A stretch of 64,000 bases of DNA from Bubalus kerabau (GCF_029407905.1 NC_073627.1:133747697-133811696); one strand, 5' to 3'; counted from the stretch's first letter, positions 42,531 to 54,536 are shown. A program made the numbers and translations. Notes: generated from the sequence alone by a model not told the origin.

Positions 42531-42658
42531 CTGCTGCTGCTGCTGCTGCTAAGTCGCTTCAGTCATGTCCGACTCTGTGCGACCCCAGAGACAGCAGCCC
42601 ACCAGGTTCCGCCGTTCCCGGGATTCTCCAGGCAAGAACACTGGAGTGGGTTGCCATT
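42531..42658 (-). mobile_element. Bov-A2-type SINE monomer, reverse orientation, truncated
   Basis: (TGC)5 start, 'cagtcatgtccgactctgtg', 'ggcaagaacactggagtggg', stopping at 'gccatttgaataaa'. Confidence 0.9.
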
Positions 42659-42659
42659 T

Positions 42660-43096
42660 GAATAAATGTTCCTCAGATTCTCCAATGTGGAATTCAACCC
42701 CCTCAGCCTTTTGCATCCTCTTATGGGAGTCTCTGCCAGACCTGGACCGTCTTGCAGCTGTGCATCTCCCACGGACAGAGTACAGAGACAGAAGTTTCAT
42801 TTTATTTGTTTTCTTTCTTCCCCCTTTCCTGACCATACGTGCTACCTAATCCAGAAAACATCCAGATCGTAACGACATTGCCTTTGAAGCCAGAGGCAGG
42901 AGAAAGAAAGGGATGCAATTTAAACCGCTTCTCTCCAGCCATTCACCCTGGGAAGAAATCTTCCTCTCCTAAACTCTGCCCCACACACGTGCACAAGATG
43001 GCTTTGTGGGGTCTTCCTGAGGCAGCAGAAAACCCCAAGGTCTCTGAGTACCCCCCTCTCCGCTCATCCTCCTCTGCACACACATTTGGTACAAGC
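42660..43096. other. Unassigned unique sequence
   Basis: No repeat or exon recognised. Confidence 0.4.
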
Positions 43097-43107
43097 CAAT
43101 GTGAGCA

Positions 43108-43315
43108 TCAGGGCTTACCTGGTGGCTCACAAGGAAAAGAATCTGCTTGCAAGACAGAAGAACGGGGTTTGATCCCTGGGTGGGGAAGATCCCCTGGAGA
43201 AGGGCATGGCAACTCACTCCAGTATTCTTGCTTGGGAAATTCCATGGACAGAGGTGCCTGAGGGTTATAGTCCATGGGGTCTCAAAGAGCCAGACACTAT
43301 TAAAGCGATTTAGCA
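43108..43315 (+). mobile_element. Bov-tA SINE with 11-bp target duplication
   Basis: Forward full-length copy. Perfect flanks caatgtgagca at 43,097-43,107 and 43,316-43,326. Confidence 0.97.
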
Positions 43316-43329
43316 CAATGTGAGCAAGA

Positions 43330-43670
43330 GATTCACTTTCAGTGCTGAGCCTTGGTGTCAGAGCAGTCAAAGATGTCCTGTTCATCTGTTCTATATAATT
43401 TTATAAGTCAATTTTAATGTAGTCAATTTGACAATGGCGATGGAGATCCAGAGTAACAGAGGTGGTAGGGATTCCCTCCCATCTGTTTTCAGTTACAATT
43501 ACCCGCTTTCGCCAGAGTGAGCAGACAAGAGGGAAGCTGTCATAGGCATCATTGCCTGACCCCTTGGCCATGTACCTGGACCAAGGGTTCATGACCCTTC
43601 TGCATGGACAACTCAGCCTCCTGCTGGGTTTCTGCCCTTGGAGCTGATGGAAAGGGGATAAGACTGACAT
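43330..43670. other. Unassigned unique sequence
   Basis: Nothing recognised. Confidence 0.4.
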
Positions 43671-43671
43671 A

Positions 43672-43870
43672 AACTGAGCTCCTACTATGTTTCACATGCT
43701 TTGACTTATACTCACTCTTGCAATTTTCATAAAAATTCTATGTGGGACACAAAAAATCTTACAGATGAGACAACTAAGGCTCAGAGAGGCTAAGTGACTT
43801 GCCCAATATCACGCACAACTCTTATGTAGCAGAGCTGAGATGTGAACGCTGGTCTGATTCCCAAACATAC
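43672..43870 (-). repeat. MIR SINE, reverse orientation, near complete
   Basis: 'gagctcctactatgtttcac', 'tacagatgagacaactaagg', 'ctcagagaggctaagtgact', 'tgcccaatatcacgcacaac', 'gagctgagatgtgaacgctg'. The clearest MIR in the window. Confidence 0.8.
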
Positions 43871-44420
43871 ATTCTTTCTGCTGTCCCCTCCCAGACTCAT
43901 CCATAGTACTGGCAAGCATGAAAAAAATCTATGCTTTACCTCTATTAGGATTTCCCTACTCTCTCTACTAGAGCTGAAGGTTGCCATCCAGGTGAGAAAG
44001 AACTGCTCTGGGAGCCTAAGAGCATGTGGCAGGGGCTGGAGTGTTTTGGGAGAAAGAATCTGTCTCCAGGTGACACCTCACTGGAGACTTCACAGGACAC
44101 TGCCACAGCCTTGCCCCTCCCTTGGCTAGCCAGGTTTTAGCAGGTAAGAGGTAGCTAGCTCTTGGGTAGATATCTTGCTTGAGGAACCTTCCAGAGGAAG
44201 ATGGGGAATGGTGTTCCAAGAGCTTCAGAGGTAAGGGCAGGGGACCCCTGGCACCCTGTCCTTCTGAAACTGAAGGAGGTCCCTGATTGATGAGACCGGC
44301 CCCTCCAGGCCCTGGAATGCACACCTGCCTCCTGTCCAGGAGTCTCTCCTGATGTGGCATCAAACATGCTGGGTGGCTACAGTCACTGCTGGCACCTGCA
44401 ATCTTCCCATTTCAATGTCC
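43871..44420. other. Unassigned unique sequence
   Basis: No repeat recognised. Confidence 0.4.
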
Positions 44421-44421
44421 C

Positions 44422-44680
44422 AAGCTGAAACTGAGCTCCAATCCTTTGGACACCTAATTCGAAGAGCTGACTCATTGGAAAAGACCCTGATGCTGGGAAA
44501 GACTGAAGGCAAAAGAAGAAGGAGGCAACAGAGAATGAGATGGTTGGATGGCATCACCAACTCAATGCACATGAATCTGAGGAAACTCTGGGAGATAGTA
44601 AAGGATGGAGGAGCCTGGCACGCTGCAGTCCATGGGTTGCAGAGTCAGACACATCTTAGCAACTGAATAGCAACAACAAA
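44422..44680 (+). mobile_element. BovB LINE 3' end, 5'-truncated
   Basis: 'aaactgagctccaatccttt', 'aaaagaccctgatgctggga', 'gatgagatggttgga'-like 'gaatgagatggttggatggc', end 'gaatagcaacaacaa'. Confidence 0.94.
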
Positions 44681-45083
44681 CCTTCTCATTTAAACTGAGC
44701 ACATGTGAGACAGAGGCAGAGACCTCATTTCTCATTTTTGAAAGACGGCAACTGGTAACTACGGCCAATGGCCTCGTAAACCTCACTCTCATGTTAGCCA
44801 GGAGCCCCTCAGAACTTTTAAGACAAAGGAACCATCAGAGGAAGAGAAGGAAATAAAGCATCTGAAGCACTCAGAGAAACAAGACAAGAGAGAAAAATGG
44901 AGACTGTGGGTATCAGCTGTCTCTGGCATACAAGGAGAATGCCTCAAAGACTGAGAGCATCCCACTACTGACAAGCTCTCAGACGTGCCCTTGGGCAAAC
45001 CTTCCTGATGCCCCAGGTTGGAGGACCTGATGCATCTTACTAGCCCCCAGTCTTTGTCTACAATTAGCAGTGGGTGAATGAAA
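44681..45083. other. Unassigned unique sequence
   Basis: Nothing recognised. Confidence 0.4.
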
Positions 45084-45084
45084 G

Positions 45085-45190
45085 GAGTCTGAAGTGGGAG
45101 CGCCAGTCCTGGTTCTACACAAACTAGCTGTGGGACCCTGAGCAAGTAAGTCCCTTTCCTGCCTAAGTCTCTGTCTCCATCCATTAAAAA
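45085..45190 (+). repeat. MIR SINE fragment
   Basis: 'cagtcctggttctacacaaa', 'ctagctgtgggaccctgagc', 'aagtaagtccctttcctgcc'. Confidence 0.65.
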
Positions 45191-45211
45191 ACAACAACAA
45201 CAAAAAGCCCT

Positions 45212-45477
45212 GGGCTTCCCTGGTGGTCCTATGGTTAAGAATTCATCTTGCAATGCAAGGGACACTGGTTCGATTCCTGGCCTGGGAAGATACCACATAC
45301 TGCGGAGAAACCAAGCCTAAGGGTCGCAACTACTGAAGCCCATGCATAGAGCCTGTGCACTGAAAGAAGAGAAGCCACTGCAATGAGAAGTTCGCACACT
45401 GCAATGAAGAGCAGTCTCTGCTCGTGCAACGAGAGAAAGCCCTCTTGTAGCAATGAAGACCCATCACAGCCAAAAGA
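45212..45477 (+). mobile_element. Long CHR-type SINE
   Basis: 'gggcttccctggtggtccta', 'ttcgattcctggcctgggaa', then repeated 'gaagccactgcaatgagaag' modules ending 'atgaagacccatcacagcca'. Confidence 0.92.
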
Positions 45478-45744
45478 TCCCTCCCCCTGCCCCACCCACT
45501 CCCTCATCCTCCTTGATTTCTTCCAGGTCCAAAGCTATGAGGTGTTCCCTGTATCTTCTGTCATAAATAAGGCCTAGACCCTGCACACTGACCTCTGACC
45601 TTTGAACCTGGACTAGGAACTCCTCTCTCCTTGAAGCCTCGGCCACACTATGTTTCCAGACTGCGTGGGATCTCTGGGAACATGTGCCATCAACTGGGAC
45701 ATGGGAGGAGACTAGAAAAGCATTCTAATAAATGTTATTTCTAG

Positions 45745-46115
45745 AAAGAAGCCTCTCTACCTCAAATCCATCCTACACTCTGCTGCTAGATGAACTTCTC
45801 AAAACCAAGGTCTGTTCAATGTCACTCTTCTCCCTAGGACTTCCGTGGCTCCACGCTGCCTGCCAAACTGTGACCCAGGAGCACAAGACCATTCTTGATC
45901 TAACTCAACTTGCTTTTGTCTCCCTGCCATTTCAGGTCCCTATCTGTGCCACCCACTCCCCCATCTCTTTGAATCACACCCAACCCACAGGGTCCTTCTC
46001 AAATCTTCCAAGACAATTTTAGACCAGCTGGGCTTTGTACTGTGGTTTTGTAAAATGTGTCTGTCTCCTGTCCCAATACAGGATGCTCCAGGATTCAGCA
46101 GAGTATTTGACACAA
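45745..46115 (+). repeat. L2 LINE 3' region (probable)
   Basis: 'gctgctagatgaacttctca', 'ttctccctaggacttccgtg', 'gctccacgctgcctgccaaa', 'ttctcaaatcttccaagaca': L2-like order, diverged. Confidence 0.45.
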
Positions 46116-46253
46116 ACCTAGCATTCTGTGACTTTAAAAGATGAAACTAAAAGAGAATGAATTGTGTTCCTGGATTCTGATACAGCAGCTCTTAGGGGTA
46201 AGTAGAAAAAAGACTTGAGGAAGATTTTGATGTGGATAGATTGGGATTTAAGG

Positions 46254-46375
46254 AGATTCTCTAGCAGTCCATTGGTTAGAACTCTGTGCTTTCACTGCCA
46301 AGGGCACAGGTTTGATCCCTGGTCAGGGAACTAAGATCCCTGTAAGCCCTGTGGTGTGGTCAAAAAAAAAAAGAT
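46254..46375 (+). mobile_element. CHR-type SINE with 8-bp target duplication
   Basis: 'agattctctagcagtccatt', 'ggtttgatccctggtcaggg', A(11) tail. The flanks atttaagg sit at 46,246-46,253 and 46,376-46,383. Confidence 0.93.
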
Positions 46376-46384
46376 ATTTAAGGG

Positions 46385-47765
46385 GCCTTTCCACCCAGAG
46401 ACTTTGTGTTTTATGCAGAGTAGGTTGCACTTCTTCAAAGAAGGCTCTTTCGTTTCCTAATAAATCTTGGAACCCTGGCCACGATGGTCCTGGGACAGCT
46501 CTACCATAGAAGTGAGTCTATCATCTAGAGAAGGTTCTAAGTCAGCAGATGGCTGAGGCACTGCTAGGAGGCCTGGGGACTCTGACAGCGCTGCACTCCT
46601 GGTTATCCTTGTAGATGAGACATCGGCTCGGGAAAAGCCAAGCATCCTGTCCTTGCCCGACTGCAGCTGGCCCAGAGCCTTTGAGCAGGGCAGCTGCAGG
46701 CCCTCTGAGGGGAGGGGCGCCGGCAGCTGGGGTGCCTTCCTGGGTCCCTGGGCTGGGGCCCTCCCTTCTCTGTGCAGGTGGAGGGCTGGGGGCTCTGCCC
46801 ACTGGCTCTTGTTTTCCCCACCTGCCTGCAGTGCGGTTTGCCTGCCGGCGCCGACAAGGCGTAGGGGCTGGGGGAATTTGATCAGCAAGGAGGGGGAGGT
46901 TGTCTCCCTGAGATATGAGCACAGTCTAATCCCTCCCTCCCTCCTCCAGGGCAGGCAGGCTTGCTGCTGAGATGCTGGGCAGGCGGGGGAGCAGACAGGA
47001 GCTGAGGCTGAGTTAGCTGAAGGTTGCCATGGGTCAAGAGGTGCCCTGGTTGCCCAACTGTCCTTCTGAACCTCTGCTGCCCTGACCTCTTGACTGCTAA
47101 GGTGCTGAGGCAGATGTGGCCCAGGCATCCTCCAGGCGCTGTCTCTGAGCTATTGGTGGAAGGTCAAGGGCAGGTTCAGGGCTCCTTCACCCAGACTTAT
47201 GCCCTTTGATATTCTCAGCATGGTTCCCTGGTGTCCCTACCTCCCTAGCTGTGCAGAGGCTTCTGTTCACAGGGTTCTCCCATTTTCTTCCTTGAGAAAA
47301 GGGTGGGAGGGAAAGGAGGCCAGGTCATGGGCCCACCAGGTTTTAAGCCAGCTGGGGTTGGCACTGAGTTCTTCCAACCTCTCCCAAGAGACCAAACAAA
47401 TGTTATCAGTGACTCAGAGAGCCTCCTGTCAAGGTCACTCTGCTCTGCCTGATGCTGTCTCTGCTGTTTGACGAGAACTGACTCTGCTGTCCACCTCCCA
47501 CCAGCCCCACTGCACTGCCCAGGCACTGGGTGACCTCTCTCCATGACAGTCTTGACCCCTGGCTGGAGATCACGGGACCTTCCATGCCAGGACGGAGGGC
47601 CTCCAGGTTTCTGCTTTCTTAGCTGTTCTGTTCTTTTGTGGTATTAACCCTTTCCCTCCCTGAAACTTCCTCACCCAGATAGGAGACCAAGCCCTGAAAG
47701 CTCCCTTGGGATTCCTCCTCTTCTCATGTGCCTGAGATCCCAGACCCTATGGTCCTAGGGCAGCA
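46385..47765. other. GC-richer unique block, 1.4 kb without transposons
   Basis: No repeat recognised. The minus strand holds the longest non-repeat frame in the window (223 codons, 46,457-47,128). Overlapping frames on the plus strand are also long (88-105 codons), so composition may explain it. The encoded sequence is rich in Pro, Gln, Ser and Ala and matches no family I know. No splice sites or promoter assigned. Confidence 0.4.
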
Positions 47766-47943
47766 GGTAAGGAAGTGTTAGTCTCTCAGTAGCCCCCCAT
47801 ACTCCTCTGTCCATGGAATTCTTCAGATAAGAATACCTGAGTGGGTAGTCATTCCCTTCTCCAGGAGATCTTCTCCACCCAGGGATCAAATCTGGATCTC
47901 CTGAATTGCAGGTGGATTCTTTACTGTCTGAGCCACCAGGGAG
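47766..47943 (-). mobile_element. Bov-tA SINE, reverse orientation, internally deleted
   Basis: 'tctctcagtagccccccata' shows a deletion of the 'gactctttgcgacc' section. The core and head are otherwise present, to 'gccaccagggaggg'. Confidence 0.92.
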
Positions 47944-48089
47944 GGAGACCTGAAATGGCTGGCTAGGAAGGACCACCATAGCCCTCACTACCCTCAATCT
48001 CGACTATGTGGGGCTCAGCCCTGAGTATGTCCAGGGCCTGGTGCTAGGCACAGGGGGCATGACACACTTTCCTTTTTAATAAGTTTATC

Positions 48090-48214
48090 TCTGAGAATTC
48101 CTGGGCAGTTCAGTGGTTAGGACTCCAGGCTCTCACTGCTGAGGGTCTGGGTTCAATCCCTGGATGGGGAACTAAGATCCCACCCTTGCAATATTGCTAA
48201 AAATAAAATTTTAA
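48090..48214 (+). mobile_element. CHR-type SINE with 9-bp target duplication
   Basis: 'aattcctgggcagttcagtg', 'gggttcaatccctggatggg'. Flanked by aagtttatc at 48,081-48,089 and 48,215-48,223. Confidence 0.93.
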
Positions 48215-48224
48215 AAGTTTATCA

Positions 48225-50224
48225 ACTAGGCAGGGAGGAAGGATATATAAGTTACATTTTAATTTATGGGAACAGATGTTCAAGGGAGAAAGAAAGGACC
48301 AGACTGGTCAGGGCAGCCCCAGTAGTGAGCGTACCCCTCTCACCCTGGAAGGCCTGGGTCTCCTAATAGTCCAGCACCCACTCACCTATGGCCCATTGCC
48401 CCACCACCCAGGGTGGCTGGGGTCAAAGGGACAGGTGCCGGCAAGCCTGAGCTTTGTTCTCCTGCCTCCTTTGCTTTCTCTTACCTCCTTCCCTCTCCCC
48501 TTTCCTTGCATGCCTATGCTCAATTCTCTCTCTCTTCAGCAGGAATATAATGTTCGGCTGCTTTCCACCCACTCTCTGAATGCTGCCAGCGAATAATGAC
48601 TAAGGTGGTGGGTGGAAGTACAGCAAGTTGAGACCAATTTAGCAGTCCGGGGTGCCAGGAGGAGGGTGATTTAGCAGCAAATAGCTTTGCAAACAGCAAG
48701 GAGAGTGAAGATGCCCCCAAAGCCAACAGACCAGTGAGCCAAGTGCACAGCCCTGCCCAGGTGCCTAGGGCAGGGACTGCCTCAGCTGCCTGGCAGCCTG
48801 TGCAGGGAGGTTAGGTCATGTGAGGGGCAGGACTTGTCCTGAAATGCCAATTCATTTTCAGAGTCATGCCCACCCCCAATCTCAGCTCTATTTTGGATGT
48901 CTTTGAGGGGCCCATGTTCCTGTACACCCCTGGGGCTGGCAGTTTCACTAGTTAGGTCCTTCTTCTAATGGATGCTGGGGCCTCAGAGGATCTATAGCCC
49001 TGAGGGGCTGACAGGAACTGGACAGACTGCTCTGGGCATGGAAGAAACAGAGGTCCTGTGGTTTTGGGGGAAGGGGCTGCCCCCAGTATGCTGTGGACCA
49101 CGCCCCAGAGAGAGGCCAACTCAGGTGGACACTGGTGTGGGGCTTGCAGGGCAGGCCAGCCAGGAGTCTTGAGGACTGGTATTATGGGATGTGACTGCAA
49201 GTGTGGTGGGTATCAGAGGAGAGCTTACCTGAGATGAAGAGATGATGAGAATGCATGGGATGTGTGTGTGTGTGTATGTGTGTGTGTGTGTGCGCGCACA
49301 TGTCTGCCCACAGCCATCTTAAAGGCAGTTCTCTTCTTCCACAGTGATTAGCTGACATGGAAGCAAATCTGTGGGTGATCTGGGGAGGGCGGCTCTTTCC
49401 TGCCTTTGTTCCAGACGCTGGACGAAACCCACATCACATCTGTTTAGACACCAATTTGGCCTGTCACTTACGAAGAAAAATCACCTCTCTGCTGGACTGA
49501 TTAGGACAATTAGTTTTAGCTGTTAGGGCACGTATGCACCCGCACATAAACACACACACTCACTCTCTCCTCTGTCTCTTTCACCCTCTCCCCATTCCTC
49601 CCACTCCCCTGCCTCCCCTACTTGGAGCCCCACCGCACTCTCTTGCCACCAACCCTCCATCCAATTCTGTCATCTGGGAGGCAGGCTCCGTATGTGACCA
49701 CCCCTGAAGTCTGGTTTCCACACGCTGCTCACATTACCAACGAAGAGACCGCTAATCCCATTTTAGTTTAGGACTTTGTTGCATATGGAAAAGGTGGGAA
49801 CACTGAATTAGATTATAGATGAAAACTCGGTATTCCAATGAAACATCGTTAATTCAGACTCTGTGAAGACAAAATCTGCATAATTTCAACACGGCATGGA
49901 CTAAACCTTATGAGCTGACTAGCTATAAAGAGAAAGAACCGACATAAAATACATTTCATTCCTTAAAGTGCATCTCAAGTAGAGATGCCATTATGCCAGA
50001 TACTTCTTATTTCTTGTTTATTGAGCTTAAGCTATATGCATAACAAGTGCTTGGGGATAAGAAGGGGGTGAACAGAAAAAGGGGAGAAAAGTCTAAGACT
50101 TTCATCAAGCTTGAATTATAATAAATATGGAAGTAAACAAGTTCTTATAATTTTAAAAATCTTTCTTCTTTCTGTACGTTAAACACTTGACAACAATTCA
50201 CTGAACCTAAATCTATTTACTTAA
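48225..50224. promoter_or_regulatory. 2-kb transposon-poor block, candidate conserved noncoding sequence
   Basis: The longest stretch in the window without a recognisable transposon. The part 49,330-49,530 and 49,690-49,990 is rich in homeodomain-type cores (attag, ctaat, 'gactgattaggacaattagt', 'tcgttaattcagactctg'), as in many developmental enhancers. A (TG)n repeat lies at 49,261-49,298. No coding frame of note. Conservation is a guess until aligned. Confidence 0.35.
49261..49298. repeat. (TG)n microsatellite
   Basis: Long TG tract interrupted once by TA and ending in CGCGCA. Confidence 0.95.
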
Positions 50225-50225
50225 T

Positions 50226-50410
50226 TCGGCTGCATGGTTACTGCTCGGATTGGGAGTCAAGATGGCCCAGTTCAACCCTGAGCATTCCACTTAAAGTCTT
50301 GGGTAAAACTCCTTTACTTCTCATCTAATTTTCTCATCTGTCAAATTGCAGAAGAAATCTCAGAGTTGTAAATAATAATAATAATCCTTTTGAAGTTAAA
50401 AAGTGATATT
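50226..50410 (+). repeat. MIR SINE
   Basis: 'gcatggttactgctcggatt', 'taaagtcttgggtaaaactc', 'ctaattttctcatctgtcaa', then a short (AAT)n run. Confidence 0.6.
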
Positions 50411-51176
50411 AAAATCATTACAATAGGAAACCCAGGGATGGTCAGGCTGTCTGGTGGGAGCCTATCATCTGGCAGGAAGTAAGAAAGAGAAGTAGGATGG
50501 AGATTGCAGATACACAGGCAACTATGCAAAGCAGCAGCAGCTAGAAGCCCAACTCACCCCACCTGACTCTGGCTGACAGTCAGCAGGCCGACTTTTCCAG
50601 ACCCCTGGAAGAGCCCATCCGTGGCTAAGCTATACACTGGCTTTGCTGGAGGCAGTTGTAAAGAGCAGAGTTACCTCCCCAACCGCCATTGCCCAGTTTT
50701 GTCTGGTCTGCGTGGCTGGTCAAGCCAGTTAAAAGGAGGTAACAGGCTCCCTCAGGGGCTCCCCTTGGAGAGAGAGACTCATCTCCTGGACTCTGAGCTT
50801 GCATCTGGGAGCTATGACCTTGTTGCTGCTATGCTTCCTCTCTATAGGGAAGGTATAAATTTCTTCCTTAGGTTCAACTTCAAAGTCTCTTTCACAGCCA
50901 CCTCCACCCTAGAGTCTTCTAGCTTACCTCCCTCCTGGGGAACAGCTGCCATGTTCAAAGTTGTCCCGATCTAGTTTTCAACGTACTTGTCACTGACTCA
51001 TGGGGGCTGGCTCCTCTTCAATCCTCATCACAAGTTTTATTTAGCCAGACCATTATTTAGTCATTTTGTTTATCCCCCATCACCCTGGCACCTTGCATGG
51101 ATAAGACCTTTAATAATGAAGCAACTTAGGACGCATGCACCTCCATATAAGGTGCCAGGGAGATGAGGGATAAACT
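50411..51176. other. Unassigned unique sequence
   Basis: Nothing recognised. Confidence 0.4.
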
Positions 51177-51177
51177 G

Positions 51178-51389
51178 GGCTTCCCTGGTGGCACAGTGGT
51201 AAACAATCTGCCTGGTAATACAGGAGATGCAAGTTTGATTCCTGAGTTGGGAAGATCCCCTGGAAAAGAAAATGGCAACCCATTACAGTATTCTTGCCTG
51301 GAAAATTCCATGGACAGAGGAGCCTGGTGGGTTATAATCCATGGGGTCATAAAACAGGCAGACACGACTGAGCACAAGCATTAAAGAAT
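51178..51389 (+). mobile_element. Bov-tA-type SINE
   Basis: 'gggcttccctggtggcacag', 'tgcaagtttgattcctgagt', 'gcagacacgactgagcacaa'. Confidence 0.95.
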
Positions 51390-52478
51390 GCGACACATGA
51401 GATTTTCAAACTTGGGTGAAGATCTTTGAAAGGAAAATGAAAATCATCAAGGATCCCTGAGAAAGCATGTGAAATCCTGACACGAGGAATAACAGGGTGG
51501 GGCAAAGAGCATGGGAAAGGAGTCACCGGACTCTGAACGGTGTGACCTTGGGCAAATCACAGCCTAATGACCTCCCCAAGCATGGGAGCAACTCATACTC
51601 CCAGCAGAACTGTGAGAGTGTCCATTCCAGAACAATGTTTTTTAAACTGCAGCAGCACAAAAATCTATTCAAAAGCCAGCTCAGTGACCCACCATGTAAA
51701 TCGTCTAAAGATTTCCCAGGCAGTTGGAAAGATTTCCCAGGTTTGTTGGCCAGACCCCAGAAACACCTCATCACTGCCCTGGAACCACTGCCCCCCTGGG
51801 GGTTCCAACTGCAGGATTTTGAAACCTCAAATCTAGATCACACCTATCACCTCCTACTTGTATAATTATACTTCTCGGTCGAAGGACCTGGAGATATAGT
51901 GCGTAGGCTGGCAGGGTGGGTGGAGGCTGGGTTTTCTTTAGGCTCCCAAACTACCGCAGGCAGGAATCAGGATGGAGGAGCTCCAGTTAGGCAGAAGCCC
52001 TGAAACAGCTGGCCCAGTAATACAGACAGGAAAATCAGAGGTCATGCCAGTCAAGTGTCCTTCAGCAGAAACCTGATGCTGGGAAAAGTGCTCCCACCAA
52101 GTCTCTGATACCTCTTTTCTGTCCAGTTATTTTATTAAACACGCATTTCCTAAGGACTTCCTCCTAGAAGCCAAACACTACTCTGAACTGGGAATTGATG
52201 ACACAATCTCTGCCTGTAGGAACTTTGGAGGCTCTTCAGGAGCCTGTGGGTAAATGCCAGGAGAGCAAGGAATGACGGGAAGGCAGGTGACCCAGACTTA
52301 AAGACAGAAGGGACAAGTTGTTGGAGGAGTTGATCCTGTATGGTTAAAACCTGAAGTGCAAACAGGGGCTAGTTGGGTAGAGGTAGAGAAAGAGGGCAAA
52401 AATATTTTGCACAGAAGAAACATGTTCAAAAGTAACAGAAGAATGTGCAAAGAGCCAGGGTCAGCGCTAAGCTGAGCT
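51390..52478. other. Mostly unassigned sequence, with weak MIR traces
   Basis: A MIR-like 'tgtgaccttgggcaaatcac' occurs at 51,540. An old reversed MIR/L2-like phrase lies near 52,130-52,260 ('acttcctcctagaagccaaa'). A 15-mer, 'aaagatttcccaggc', is nearly repeated at 51,707 and 51,728. No exon. Confidence 0.4.
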
Positions 52479-52479
52479 G

Positions 52480-52650
52480 AAACCCTTGCTTCTCTATTTC
52501 CTATCCTGGCAATGGGATTGAAGTCTCCTCCTCTAATAATCATACATACCCTGTGGGGCTGTGCTGAGATTTAAAGGAGATAATGAGCCAAAAGTACTGG
52601 GCACACAGGGTACTTAGTGAAGGGTATTAAATGTTGCTAAATATTTCCCA
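52480..52650 (+). repeat. MIR SINE, 3' half
   Basis: 'ggctgtgctgagatttaaag', 'gagataatgagccaaaagta', 'ctgggcacacagggtactta'. Confidence 0.6.
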
Positions 52651-52654
52651 CTAC

Positions 52655-52790
52655 ACTAGTCTGTAAGCTGTGTAACCACTGGCTTGCCATCACCGGTTTA
52701 TTCATCCTTGTAGACTCACTTTCAGGCCCAGGGCCTTGCCTTTTGTAGACACCGAATGAATATTTTTAAAATGAATGTTGAAAAAGTGCA
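52655..52790 (+). repeat. L2/MIR 3'-end fragment (probable)
   Basis: 'agtctgtaagctgtgtaacc', 'cttttgtagacaccgaatga', 'atatttttaaaatgaatgtt'. Confidence 0.45.
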
Positions 52791-53284
52791 AAGGAGTATA
52801 CCTGTGTTTTTGGGATCAGAAAGCCATTTTTCCATAGCTAGAGCCCATCTATCTCTGTGGCCATATAGGCAGATGCATGGTTTCTCAAAATAGCTCAGCA
52901 AACTTTTCCCTCACATGGTCCCAATGCACTGGCTCTCCCCAAGCCATACTACCCAGCCACCCCCCTTCAACAGCAACTATCCTGACACATATCCACAGGG
53001 ACGCATGGGCAGACAAGGGGCTCTTCCTATAGACAGACAGGAGCAGAAGCTGAACTATTAAAACAGGTTCTACCTTGTGAAGCACGGAGGCTGCCATCAA
53101 CATTCAAAAACCCCACCATCTCAAATGTCCCATCCTCCCTCTTGCTCACATGCTGGAACCTTCAAAGAGACACCCTTCTTTTCCAACCTGAGTTTCTTCT
53201 CATCACCAACAGATGAGTGTCCCTGGCTCACATCCACCCAGCCCTGATCCCTTCTGCTTGGACTCCTATTCGTTATGCCTGACT
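52791..53284. other. Unassigned unique sequence
   Basis: Nothing recognised. Confidence 0.4.
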
Positions 53285-53485
53285 TTGCTCCCATGAACTG
53301 TGGACCTCAGGAAAGTCCTGCCGCTCTGTGGCCTCACTTTTTTCACTGTCAGAACACAGAGAGTCAGCGATGCTCCATGCTCACCTGGTAGTTATGTCTC
53401 AAGGGTAAGGGAGATAACAAATGAGATAACGTCTATGATGCACAGAAAATACCTCAAGAAGAAAGGCTCTGGATAAATACAAGGT
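53285..53485 (+). repeat. MIR SINE
   Basis: 'tgccgctctgtggcctcact', 'gagataacaaatgagataac', 'gaaaggctctggataaatac'. Confidence 0.55.
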
Positions 53486-54330
53486 GTAAATGCCACACCT
53501 GATTAGTGTGTATGCCTCTGTCCACAGACTTCAACCATAGATTCCTCTCTCCTCCACCCCTGAACATAAACATGCTTCCTGCCTGTAATCACTGTCTCTG
53601 CTACACATCTTCACGTGCATACATATACCCACAGACTTTCAGCACCTATATTTCCCCCAACATGCCCAGGGAAAATTGTTTTTGAACTCAGAGGAAGCTC
53701 AGGTTACAAACGCTCCCTTGCCCCTACACACAGGCTCTTTTTCAGGACGCAGGAAGAAGTGCCAAGCAGATAGCTTATCTCTCAAGCAGGGCATTTCAGC
53801 TCCCACCATGTGGCTTCAGGAGATCCTTATCTGGCACAGCTCCTGCCAAGGGCTTTCCAGGACGAGGTAACTCCTTACTAGTTTGCCAGTACCCAAGACC
53901 AGAACAGAACAGCTGATGGCAGCGAGAGGATGTGGCTGGAAGGCCAGAGCAAGGACCCAGACACTTCAGATGCTCAGCGCCCTAAGTACTGCTCATTCCT
54001 GGGAAATTAGGGCCCCGAAATCAATGAATAAGGAGTACTTTCCTAGGCACGACACAATCGTGGGCAAGCAGACCGCTCAGGTCCTCCCCAGTTTAGTCCT
54101 TTCCACTTGGAGCAGCAACCGGAAAGCCTGTAGTGGTTGGTGCCTGTTGCTGCTAAGTTCTGTGCCCTAAAGGCTGGAGTTAAGCGTGTGGAAGGGTGAG
54201 TGTGTGTGTGTAGGGGAGTGGGGAGAGAGTGAGGGGCTGGCTGCCTGTGGTGGGTGAGGGAAAGAAATGAATGTGATATGTGTGTAGGTGGGAGACTGTG
54301 TGTGTGTTGCTTTGGCTGAATGAGTCCAGG
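53486..54330. other. Unassigned unique sequence before the promoter region
   Basis: Mixed composition, with a short (GT)n run near 54,203-54,213 and 54,297-54,307. No exon identified. Confidence 0.4.
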
Positions 54331-54332
54331 CA

Positions 54333-54536
54333 GTGCTAATTTGCTTCACTCGTGTCCGACTCTGTGAGACCCCGTGGACTGTAGTCCTCCAGGCTCCTCT
54401 GTCCATAGGATACTGGAGTGGGTTGCCATGCCTTCCTCCAGGGGATCTTCCTAAGCCAGGGACCGAACCGGTGTCTCTTACCTCTAACCTGCATTGGCAG
54501 GGAGGTTCTTTACCACCAGCGCCATCTGGGTAGCCC
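54333..54536 (-). mobile_element. Bov-tA SINE, reverse orientation, with internal deletion
   Basis: 'cttcactcgtgtccgactct' to 'gccatctgggtagcccc'. It lacks the usual 'attctccaggcaagaa' segment between 'cataggatactggag'. The last repeat before the CpG island. Confidence 0.94.

Noticed and set aside
46457..47128. Confident annotation of a minus-strand gene
   Set aside because: No homology recognised, no start context or splice support, and long competing frames on the other strand.
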